Position numbers and translations under genes: made by a program
The notes under the pieces: model-generated
What the model saw: the letters and a program-made list of their open reading frames with translations, nothing else
The model's database searches: none
What the model was told of the DNA's origin: nothing
In this document: piece by piece, positions 9,639-16,192 of the stretch
How the letters are laid out: each line of letters starts with the position of its first letter
Position numbering within the stretch: position 1 is the stretch's first letter
From: Peptococcaceae bacterium
GTDB lineage: Bacteria; Bacillota; Dehalobacteriia; UBA4068; JAAVYR01
Direction of reading: 5' to 3'
Assembly (NCBI GenBank): GCA_022791255.1
Contig: JAAVYR010000018.1
Location: 124,001-188,000, forward strand
Length of the DNA stretch: 64,000 nucleotides

Positions 9639-10340
9639 ATGGCAGATATGTATCGTAGCAGGGGCGCACACAGTGTTGTTTGGTTTTTTCTATTGCTTAT
9701 GCTAATCATCGGTGGTGGTCTTTTTTGGCTGGAAATGAAGATTAGTCCTCTGGTAGAAGCAGTTGCCAAAGAAAAAGCGCAAACGGCAGTCATCAAAATC
9801 ATTCAGGAGTCCATCGCCAGACAGGTGGCCTCAGATTTGCATTATGAAGATGTGATGGAGGTTTATCGCGATGATAACGGAAAAATTGTATTGATGGCGC
9901 CCAATTATGGTACGATTAATACTATCTCGTCTAATGTGTTTTTAGATGTAGAAAATTCTATGCGTCATATGGCGACAGAAGAGATTTCTGTGCCACTAGG
10001 TACCATTCTTGGCAGTCGCTTGTTTGCTGCAGCCGGACCAGACATTCCTATTAAGGTTTTTCCTATTGGGAAGATTGATGTTAATTTGTCTGATGAGTTT
10101 ATTCAAGCTGGTATTAACCAAATCAAACATCGCGTTTCTGTAGAAGTGACGGTAGAGGTAAAGGTGTTAATACCTTTTTATGGAGAGGAAATGACCGTAT
10201 CCAGCGGCGCGCCTGTTTGTGAAAGCATTATCATTGGAGATATCCCTAATACTTATTTTAATATGAGCGGTAATCAAATGGGGGATGTCGGTACTGGTCT
10301 TTCTGGTTTGTTGTCCGGCGGGGTGTTTTCTGGAAAATAG
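9639..10340 (+). CDS. yunB: Sporulation protein YunB
   Basis: 233 residues, close to the family length. YunB is a sigma-E-dependent membrane-anchored sporulation protein in B. subtilis, biochemical role unknown. A single N-terminal membrane segment (about 13-33) precedes an extracytoplasmic domain with the YunB blocks NTISSNVFLDVENSM, PLGTILGSRLFAAAGP, INQIKHRVSVEVTVEVKV and IPNTYFNMSG. The ATG follows GGGGGTGTAGGT. It is divergent from pbp1A across 273 bp and ends at a terminator. A CATATATT at 9612-9619 resembles a sigma-E -10 element, but no properly spaced -35 is visible. Confidence 0.85.
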   Translation: MADMYRSRGAHSVVWFFLLLMLIIGGGLFWLEMKISPLVEAVAKEKAQTAVIKIIQESIARQVASDLHYEDVMEVYRDDNGKIVLMAPNYGTINTISSNVFLDVENSMRHMATEEISVPLGTILGSRLFAAAGPDIPIKVFPIGKIDVNLSDEFIQAGINQIKHRVSVEVTVEVKVLIPFYGEEMTVSSGAPVCESIIIGDIPNTYFNMSGNQMGDVGTGLSGLLSGGVFSGK

Positions 10341-10350
10341 GGATTTCCAG

Positions 10351-10378
10351 AAAGCTATTTACTTGGAATGGCTTTTTT
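10351..10378 (+). terminator. Terminator after yunB
   Basis: AAAGCTATT pairs with GAATGGCTTT (one G-T pair), loop TACTTG, followed by T6. A TTTACT-N17-TACAAT promoter-like pair for yebC (10358-10386) overlaps this hairpin. Confidence 0.7.
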
Positions 10379-10469
10379 GATACAATAAAAAAGCATTAGT
10401 TAAATTTTATGAAGGATGGTGTGTTGCTGTTCTTCAGGAAGATAAAAAGATTGTTTAGGAGGTATCTTT

Positions 10470-11222
10470 ATGTCAGGCCATTCCAAGTGGGCAACGATTA
10501 AACGCAAAAAAGGTAAAAATGATGAAGCAAGAGGTAAAATCTTTACCAAAATCTCTAAAGAAATCTTTGTAGCAGTAAGAACCGGCGGCGGTCCTGACCC
10601 GGATAATAACTTCCGTTTAAAATTAATTATCCAAAAGGCAAAAGCAAACAACATGCCTAATGATAATATTCAACGGTCTATCCAAAAAGCAGCTGGCAAC
10701 AGTGAAGCCAATGCTTTTGAAAACTTAGTTTATGAAGGCTATGGTCCTGCTGGGGTGGCAGTATTATGCGATATCCTCACAGATAATCGTAATCGTACTG
10801 CTAGTGAAATCCGCTATATTTTTTCTCGAAATGGTGGCAGCTTAGGAGAAACGGGCTGTGTAAACTGGATGTTTGACCGCAAGGGCAGAATGATTATCAG
10901 CATGGAGGGCCGCGATGAAGATGAAATGATGATGCTGGCTTTAGAAGCTGGTGCAGATGATTTTAGCTCTGATGGCGAAGAAGGCGAAATCATTACTTCT
11001 CCTGATGCTTTGGAAGCAGTGAGAAATGCCTTTGTAGAAGCAGGTATTGAGCCTATCTCTGCAGAAATTGCTATGATACCACAAAACACAGTCGCCATTA
11101 CAGAAGTGGGACAAGCCCAAACGATGCTTCGCTTAATCGAAGCTTTGGAAGATAATGATGATGTGCAGGATGTTTATTCCAACTTTGACATCCCGGACGA
11201 AATTATGGAGCAAATAGACTAA
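10470..11222 (+). CDS. yebC: YebC/PmpR-family regulatory protein
   Basis: 250 residues, normal length. YebC proteins are three-domain cytoplasmic factors; they were first described as DNA-binding regulators, and YebC/TACO1 members are now linked to translation of proline-rich stretches. The N-terminus MSGHSKWATIKRKKGKND is the family hallmark. It is followed by GGGPDPDNNFRLK, NIQRSIQKA, YEGYGPAGVAVL and the RNRTASEIRYIF..GGSLGETGCVNWMF block. A strong AGGAGG site lies 7 bp before the ATG. It is a single-gene unit closed by a terminator. Confidence 0.93.
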   Translation: MSGHSKWATIKRKKGKNDEARGKIFTKISKEIFVAVRTGGGPDPDNNFRLKLIIQKAKANNMPNDNIQRSIQKAAGNSEANAFENLVYEGYGPAGVAVLCDILTDNRNRTASEIRYIFSRNGGSLGETGCVNWMFDRKGRMIISMEGRDEDEMMMLALEAGADDFSSDGEEGEIITSPDALEAVRNAFVEAGIEPISAEIAMIPQNTVAITEVGQAQTMLRLIEALEDNDDVQDVYSNFDIPDEIMEQID

Positions 11223-11237
11223 ACTTTGCTCTATTGA

Positions 11238-11268
11238 AAAGCTAGCAACTTAGGTTGTTAGCTTTTTT
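11238..11268 (+). terminator. Terminator after yebC
   Basis: AAAAGCTAGCAAC pairs with GTTGTTAGCTTTT around a short TTAG loop, then T6. Confidence 0.82.
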
Positions 11269-11318
11269 GTATAAAATTTCCTAAATTGTCTCATACTAGA
11301 GGAAACAGCTAGTGAAAA

Positions 11319-11978
11319 ATGAAAAATGAGGCAAGGAATATGGAACAAGAACGAGATTTGCAGCAAAGTCAGGCAATCAATGTTGATGATAATCCAAAGC
11401 AAGATTTACCTGTGTATAGGGAGGAGGTACCTAGCCGCAGTAGAGCGAGATTTTGGCTATTGGCGGTAGGTATTTTTCTAGGCTCCTTCCTGGTTACCAG
11501 TGCTGTTCTGTTTTTTAGTCGGGAGGACGGGCAAGAGATGGAGACAGAGCAGAAGGTTGCTGAAAAAATTATTGCAGCTGATGATCGAGTAGAAGAGCGG
11601 ATTTTTTACACCAAGTGTCAACATTTGGTGACAGAAGTCAATGAGAACCAACTTTATGTAGGGTTGAACGCCCTTGACCTGGAAAAGCAGGGTTGGCAGG
11701 TAACACCGAAAAATGATGATGTTTGGTGGCTTTATCGGGAAGAGGCGGCACTTTGCTCAGAGGATATGCAAAAGCGCAGCATTCGTAAAAATGGGGATAA
11801 ACTAAGTGTATATACTGGGCCGGTAGGCACAGAGGGGGATATTTTATTTGATTTAAATTATGCTGATGAGATGTTGCCAGAAAACTGGCGACAGCAGTTA
11901 GAGACTGGCGGGATTAATTTTGCAGATGAGAATGTTCTGTTTTCTGCATTAGAGAGCCTAGATGAGTATCTGGATTAA
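11319..11978 (+). CDS. Membrane-anchored BofC-like protein
   Basis: 219 residues. An acidic N-terminus is followed by one membrane segment (about 45-67, FWLLAVGIFLGSFLVTSAVL) and an extracytoplasmic domain. That domain has a conserved-looking YTKCQHLVTEV strand, a Cys in EEAALCSEDMQ, the DKLSVYTGPVGTEGD strand, and a C-terminal LPENWRQQLETGGINF..ALESLDEYLD segment. This order matches BofC C-terminal-domain proteins, which in B. subtilis restrain SpoIVB signalling during sporulation. The exact role here is inferred. An in-frame ATG at 11340 is an alternative start; neither has a strong ribosome site. Confidence 0.6.
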   Translation: MKNEARNMEQERDLQQSQAINVDDNPKQDLPVYREEVPSRSRARFWLLAVGIFLGSFLVTSAVLFFSREDGQEMETEQKVAEKIIAADDRVEERIFYTKCQHLVTEVNENQLYVGLNALDLEKQGWQVTPKNDDVWWLYREEAALCSEDMQKRSIRKNGDKLSVYTGPVGTEGDILFDLNYADEMLPENWRQQLETGGINFADENVLFSALESLDEYLD

Positions 11979-12158
11979 AATAATAGTCATAGTGTATGAG
12001 CCTGTCTTTTTGGGGAAATAAGTAATGGCAGGTAATATGCTATGACTTTTTCTTTCAGAATGATTGCTATTTGAGACAAAAGACAATAAAATAAAAAGAA
12101 GGTGTTTGAGAAAATCAGAATGAGCCAAATGAGCCAATGATAAAAGGAGTTATTGTCT

Positions 12159-12617
12159 ATGAATATCGTTTTAGTAGAGCCGGAAATCCCTGCAAATACA
12201 GGAAATATTGCTCGCACTTGCGCAGTAACTGGTACTAGCTTGCATTTGGTAAAGCCGTTGGGTTTTTCCATTGATGACAAACATTTAAAGCGTGCTGGAC
12301 TTGACTATTGGGACAAGCTGGATATTTACTTATATGATAGTTTTTGGGAATTGGTGGAAAAATATCCCCAGGGTAGATTTTATCTTCTCACAACCAAGGG
12401 TACTAAAAGCTATGCAGATGTTTCTTATCAGCCTGATGACTTTTTGGTTTTTGGTAAAGAGACAGCGGGACTTGCTCAGGAAATCCATGAAGCTTATGCA
12501 GATACGCGTATTCGCATTCCTATGGGAAAAGATATTCGTTCGTTGAATTTATCAAATTCTGCAGCGATTGTTCTTTATGAAGCATTGCGGCAGCAAGGGT
12601 TCCCAAACTTAGATTAA
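12159..12617 (+). CDS. trmL: tRNA (cytidine/uridine-34-2'-O)-methyltransferase TrmL
   Basis: 152 residues, the family's usual size. TrmL is a SPOUT-class, knotted, SAM-dependent enzyme that 2'-O-methylates the wobble base of tRNA-Leu isoacceptors. Motifs: N-terminal VLVEPEIPANTGNIARTCA; the central AGLDYW; and the C-terminal knot with FGKETAGL, RIPM and RSLNLSNSAAIVLYEALRQ. The ATG at 12159 is chosen because AAAAGGAG lies 9 bp ahead; an upstream in-frame TTG is closer to that site than usual. It stands alone, 180 bp after the BofC-like gene. Confidence 0.92.
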   Translation: MNIVLVEPEIPANTGNIARTCAVTGTSLHLVKPLGFSIDDKHLKRAGLDYWDKLDIYLYDSFWELVEKYPQGRFYLLTTKGTKSYADVSYQPDDFLVFGKETAGLAQEIHEAYADTRIRIPMGKDIRSLNLSNSAAIVLYEALRQQGFPNLD

Positions 12618-12704
12618 ACTTTTTGCATAAAAACTTTTTTCTTTTGCATACTAAGGCTGAAGAAGAGAATAGCGTTAAATAAGCAAAAGCAAGAAAGGAG
12701 TTTT

Positions 12705-13496
12705 ATGATGAAAAAGTTGACATGGGTTCTTTGTTTAACCCTAGGTGTTTTCATGCTGGCTGGTTGTGGTGCCAATGATAAAGATAATGACAAAAAGGAT
12801 GATAACTCCGATACCATGATGACAACAGAAACGGTTGTTTTGTATTTCGGGGAGCGGGATAAGCATGCTTTGGTAAAAGAAGAACGGAGCATCATGGCGC
12901 TAACAGATAACAGTGTGGAAGCAAGAGCAAAAGTATTGATGGAAGAATTAGTAAAGGGACCTACCGAAAGTAGAGGTTCTGCTATCCTTCCCACTGATAC
13001 AAAAATCACCAGTGTAAAAGTAGCTAATGGTGTAGCGACAGTGGATATGGCAGATGATAGTTTAAGTAAGTATGATGCTGTTGTCATGGAGCCTGAAATT
13101 ACAGCAGACGCCATTGTGGCTACATTAACGCGGTTAGATGGTATCGATAAGGTGAAGCTGGTAGCGAATGGTAAGGCTTTAAAACTAGGTACCATGGAAT
13201 TTGCAGATGAATTAACTGTAGACGCAGCCCTGCAACAAAACATTGATGAGCAGGACGGTAAGGTGAATAATGGTGGCGGTGATAATGTTATCGACGAAAT
13301 GTTAGAAGACGGCAAAGATGTGGTAGATGACATGGTAGAAGGCGGTAAGGATGTCGTCGATGACATGGTAGACGGTGGTAGAAATGTAGTGAATGATGTA
13401 AAGAACACCGGTAAAGATATGGCCCGTGATGAAAAAGAAATGCTTCAGGATGGTAAAAATGCAGTAAAAAATGATTTGGGAATTAACGATAAATAG
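12705..13496 (+). CDS. GerMN-domain lipoprotein with C-terminal 11-residue repeats
   Basis: 263 residues. A lipoprotein signal (LGVFMLAGC, Cys near residue 21) is followed by an acidic linker and a GerMN domain, about 45-165: TTETVVLYFGERDKHALVKEE, ARAKVLMEELVKGPTES, ILPTDTKITSVKVANGVATVDM. GerMN domains occur in GerM, a cortex and germination protein linked to the SpoIIIA/Q channel. The last 80 residues are acidic amphipathic repeats of the form D-x-V-V-D-D-M-V-x-G-G-K, unusual for GerM. AAAGGAG favours the second of two adjacent ATG codons (12708). The trailing hairpin is a terminator. Confidence 0.8.
   Translation: MMKKLTWVLCLTLGVFMLAGCGANDKDNDKKDDNSDTMMTTETVVLYFGERDKHALVKEERSIMALTDNSVEARAKVLMEELVKGPTESRGSAILPTDTKITSVKVANGVATVDMADDSLSKYDAVVMEPEITADAIVATLTRLDGIDKVKLVANGKALKLGTMEFADELTVDAALQQNIDEQDGKVNNGGGDNVIDEMLEDGKDVVDDMVEGGKDVVDDMVDGGRNVVNDVKNTGKDMARDEKEMLQDGKNAVKNDLGINDK
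13284..13415 (+). repeat. Four degenerate 33-bp tandem units inside the GerMN lipoprotein gene
   Basis: Successive units start at 13284, 13317, 13350 and 13383 and encode 11-residue periods such as DVVDDMVEGGK, DVVDDMVDGGR and NVVNDVKNTGK. Units 2 and 3 are the most alike in DNA, consistent with a recent duplication. Confidence 0.7.
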
Positions 13497-13522
13497 TAGG
13501 ATTAAGATAGTATTATAAAAGC

Positions 13523-13562
13523 AAAAGCCGCAGGTCACCAGCATATGACTTGCGGTTTTTTC
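13523..13562 (+). terminator. Terminator after the GerMN lipoprotein gene
   Basis: AAAAGCCGCAGGTCA pairs with TGACTTGCGGTTTT with one mismatch, followed by T6C. Confidence 0.8.
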
Positions 13563-13596
13563 TTCTGTCGTGAGGAGAGAATTCTTAGACGGCATG

Positions 13597-13625
13597 TTGT
13601 GAAAAATGTCATATTATGGTAAAAT
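13597..13625 (+). promoter_or_regulatory. Sigma-A-type promoter for the restriction endonuclease gene
   Basis: TTGTGA (13597-13602), a 17-bp spacer and TAAAAT (13620-13625). The predicted start point is about 30 bp before the ATG. Confidence 0.55.
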
Positions 13626-13660
13626 AAGGTGCACCAAATACATAAAGGCAGGTATTGTAT

Positions 13661-14608
13661 ATGGATATAGATAAAATGAATACCGCAACGAGATCTTTAT
13701 TTGCCGTTTTAGAACAAGAACTAAAGGCTATGGCCAATAATGTCGTCGCAAATTACGAGGAAAATATGAAGAATAGGCGAAACAATCCTTTTCTTAAATT
13801 TGAGAACCCTGCGATAAAAAAATATATGGGTTTGGGTAGAAGTGTGGACTCTCAGCTGGGTAATCGATTGCAGCGAATAATCTGCTATATTGCGCGAACA
13901 AGATATTCTGAAATAATGGTTCCCAATATTGTGTCTCTTTCTCTTGGGGATGACCAAAGTATTAACTGTGTGTTATATAGTGTTTCAGTTTCTATTGATG
14001 AGAGTGCAAAAAAGAAAGGCTTTGACCCTTATCGGCAAGAAATTCGAGTAAATCTTGATGATGAAAAGGATGTTAAAAAGTTTCTTCATATTAGCTCTAA
14101 GTGTGAGGGGGGAATAATAAAGAAAGCATATACTATTTCTAAGATAGATGAAAAGAGCTTTAATGATGTGAAAGAACTTGTAGAAGAGATAAAGAAAAGT
14201 AAGTCAAAAAAAATGATTGTGGATTTATTGTGCTTCCAAGAGAAGGATAAAGAGCTAAAAGGTGTTCAGGCCTATGAGATTAAAATGGGCGGCAATTTAG
14301 ATACCAAAAACGCCAAGAGTAATGCAAAAGAGGTAGCTACCTTAGATAGATTATTTAGTTTTATTGAGGTGCACCAGGCATATTTTGCCACCTGTTACGG
14401 CACTTGTTCCAGTGCAGTGAAAACAGAGATAGAAAAAGAAGTGGAAAGTGTAACCATTCTTAATGGTAGGGCCTTTTGGGCTAAAATCATTCCTGATATG
14501 GAGGATACTTATAATTATGATACCTTTCTGAAATGTTTTGACAAAGCTTTTAAAGAGTCTGGATTAGAAAAAGAGCTAGAGCGTCTATCCGTTGAAGGTA
14601 ATCATTAG
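13661..14608 (+). CDS. Type II restriction endonuclease, TdeIII/MjaII-like
   Basis: 315 residues. I recognise the TdeIII/MjaII-type family from the N-terminal block KKYMGLGRSVDSQLGNRLQR (about 53-72) followed by ARTRYSEIMVPNI. The likely catalytic core is PD-(D/E)xK: Asp188 in MIVDLL, then Glu206 and Lys208 in AYEIKMGG, followed by an Asn-rich NLDTKNAKSNAKE helix. The ATG at 13661 follows GGCAGG; an in-frame TTG six bases upstream is possible. It converges on an adenine methyltransferase gene across a 40-bp palindrome, the expected partner arrangement. TdeIII itself cuts GGNCC, which a D12-type adenine methylase would not obviously protect, so the target sequence is open. Confidence 0.66.
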   Translation: MDIDKMNTATRSLFAVLEQELKAMANNVVANYEENMKNRRNNPFLKFENPAIKKYMGLGRSVDSQLGNRLQRIICYIARTRYSEIMVPNIVSLSLGDDQSINCVLYSVSVSIDESAKKKGFDPYRQEIRVNLDDEKDVKKFLHISSKCEGGIIKKAYTISKIDEKSFNDVKELVEEIKKSKSKKMIVDLLCFQEKDKELKGVQAYEIKMGGNLDTKNAKSNAKEVATLDRLFSFIEVHQAYFATCYGTCSSAVKTEIEKEVESVTILNGRAFWAKIIPDMEDTYNYDTFLKCFDKAFKESGLEKELERLSVEGNH

Positions 14609-14615
14609 ATAGGGG

Positions 14616-14655
14616 TATAACAAACCTCCCGGTTTAAACCGGGAGGTTTGTTATA
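14616..14655. terminator. 40-bp perfect palindrome: bidirectional terminator in the R-M pair
   Basis: TATAACAAACCTCCCGGTTT (14616-14635) followed immediately by its exact reverse complement. It begins 7 bp after the endonuclease stop and contains the last codons and the TAA of the opposing methyltransferase. GC-rich inner stem and A/T-rich flanks fit a two-way terminator, without long T runs. Confidence 0.72.
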
Positions 14656-15752
14656 ATCAGGTGCTCAGTATTTCTATTATTTCTGCTGCGCACATTATAA
14701 GTATATTTAGTATCAAAGCATAGTATGGTGAAGTCTTCTTCGTAAAGGTGATAGATGAAATCTGTGTTTTTAATGATGAGGATGAAGCGAGCCGGTGTTT
14801 TTTTTAATACCCGGGCAAGTCTTTCATGGTCAGATTTTTCAAATGGCGTTCCTTCATAATTAGAAAAGTCTGTATCATAGGGTGGATCTAGGAACATAAA
14901 ATCACTTTCCGATAGGGGCACTTTAGCGAAGAATTCTTCAAAGTCGCAGCAATGAATATCTGTATGAGAAAAAAGTTGGTTTATTTCTTTATTAAACATC
15001 CTATCAATTTTGGATTTCATGTTTTTGTGGTTATAGGTCATTCCGCCATAAGGAATGTTAAATTCGCCCTTTTGATTATAACGAAACATGGAGCCATAGC
15101 AGTATTCTCGTATAAAATAAAAGTTTGCCGCTTGATACTGGATGGACGGATTGGTAATATACCCAAGATGGATATCATTGAAAACTTTACGGAAATACAT
15201 ATAGTAGCCACTTGTGAACCCGGTAATTAGATTTTCGCAAAGGTCTTCTGTAGAATATGGTTTTTTTTCATGGTTTTTTACCGTTCGCATAAATTTGTCT
15301 GCAGTCATTTGCTGCAAATGTTTAGCAAACTCGTTTTTATCCAATAAAAGTTCTTTGGTAAAGTCGGGATTGATTTCATAGATTAGGCTGGTAATCAATT
15401 CGTTTAATGTTTGATTAAGTTCCTCTTTAGAGAGTTTTTTTTCTTTGAGCATGGAAAAAATATTGAGTAACTGGGAAGAGCTCTTCTCGCAAATTGCAAT
15501 AATATCACTAAAGCTGTTATGATAACACATCAGTAGTTTGTATAGCTGCTGATCCTGCTGTTTGATTAAAGTATAATACTGTATAAGTGCGGCAGATATA
15601 TCATTAATCACTGCGGTTTTCGGTGAGAGGTGAAAAAATAGTGCACCACCTCCAAAGAAAGGTTCAATATATCTGTCATAAGATGGGATTAAGTCTTTAA
15701 TCTTATGGATTTCTCTGGATTTGCCTCCTGGCCATTTTATAATCGGTTTCAT
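14634..15752 (-). CDS. DNA adenine methyltransferase, D12 (Dam) class
   Basis: 372 residues, longer than Dam (about 280). SAM-dependent N6-adenine methylation is inferred from IKWPGGKSREI (motif X/SAM contact, residues 5-15), YIEPFFGGGALFF (motif I, 28-40) and the catalytic DPPYDTDF near residue 290. A helical insertion of about 100 residues (roughly 65-180, rich in Lys/Leu) lies between the motifs and may be part of target recognition. The stop codon sits at the centre of the shared palindrome. It is probably the protective partner of the convergent endonuclease. An orphan regulatory methylase is less likely given the pairing. Confidence 0.85.
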   Translation of the reverse strand: MKPIIKWPGGKSREIHKIKDLIPSYDRYIEPFFGGGALFFHLSPKTAVINDISAALIQYYTLIKQQDQQLYKLLMCYHNSFSDIIAICEKSSSQLLNIFSMLKEKKLSKEELNQTLNELITSLIYEINPDFTKELLLDKNEFAKHLQQMTADKFMRTVKNHEKKPYSTEDLCENLITGFTSGYYMYFRKVFNDIHLGYITNPSIQYQAANFYFIREYCYGSMFRYNQKGEFNIPYGGMTYNHKNMKSKIDRMFNKEINQLFSHTDIHCCDFEEFFAKVPLSESDFMFLDPPYDTDFSNYEGTPFEKSDHERLARVLKKTPARFILIIKNTDFIYHLYEEDFTILCFDTKYTYNVRSRNNRNTEHLIITNLPV

Positions 15753-15806
15753 GTGTTTATCTCACTTTGTATAATAAAAGGGGTTTATCCTATATAAAGG
15801 AAAAAT

Positions 15807-15837
15807 AAAAGATGCTGTTACTAGAGCAGCATCTTTT
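15807..15837. terminator. Hairpin terminator downstream of tRNA-Ala
   Basis: AAAAGATGCTG pairs perfectly with CAGCATCTTTT around a 9-base loop. On the reverse strand it lies 5 bp after the tRNA CCA end and is followed by TTTTATTTTT, so it probably ends the tRNA-Ala transcript. Confidence 0.75.
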
Positions 15838-15842
15838 TTATT

Positions 15843-15918
15843 TGGTGGAGATAAGGGGAGTCGAACCCCTGGCCTGTTACATGCGAAGCAACCGCTCTCC
15901 CAACTGAGCTATATCCCC
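15843..15918 (-). tRNA. tRNA-Ala (anticodon CGC)
   Basis: Read on the reverse strand: acceptor GGGGATA/TATCTCC containing the G3-U70 pair that identifies tRNA-Ala; D arm GCTCAGTTGGGAGAGC; anticodon arm GTTGC-TTCGCAT-GTAAC; T arm AGGGG-TTCGACT-CCCCT; encoded CCA. Anticodon CGC reads GCG. Confidence 0.95.
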
Positions 15919-16007
15919 ATATACTTAATCTACTCGCAGCTATTTTATCATATATTATTATGCTTGGAAATAGTAAATTTTGTTGTTTATTATTGGCAAT
16001 AGCTAAG

Positions 16008-16034
16008 ATCCTTCGCTATGCTCAGGATGACAAG
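16008..16034. repeat. REP-like interspersed element
   Basis: GATCCTTCGCTATGCTCAGG followed by ATGACAAG matches the short repeat found in many bacterial genomes, whose reverse frame reads CHPEHSEGS. It marks the left edge of the glycine-rich cassette region. Confidence 0.5.
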
Positions 16035-16036
16035 TA

Positions 16037-16100
16037 GTGCCACGCTGTACATGAGAAATACTGGGTGCTTCTGACAGAGGGGAAGGTAATTGCTGGTAGT
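16037..16100 (+). repeat. Orphan tail repeat of the glycine-rich gene family
   Basis: GTGCCACGCTGTACATG, then a CTTCTGACAGA block and a GG-TAGT end match the sequences closing copy 1 (17565-17630) and copy 2 (35725-35789). In the copy 1 frame it would encode SATLYMRNTGCF and stop. No body precedes it, so it appears to be the remnant of a lost third unit. A related GTAATTG-GGTAGTA stretch recurs at about 16155-16171. Confidence 0.6.
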
Positions 16101-16192
16101 ATATTGTGCTACAGAGTATCGGAGAGATATTTACTGCCTTTGCCAGCGGGAAAAGTAATTGTCGGTAGTAGAGAGTAGTTTTTTTGTAGAGC

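Noticed and set aside
10814-11098. 94-codon reverse frame inside yebC
   Set aside because: Shadow of yebC with no ribosome site or family features.
12614-13408. 264-codon Ser/Thr/Pro-rich reverse frame with PPSTMSSTT repeats
   Set aside because: Antisense of the repeat tail of the GerMN lipoprotein, which has a clear lipobox and domain.
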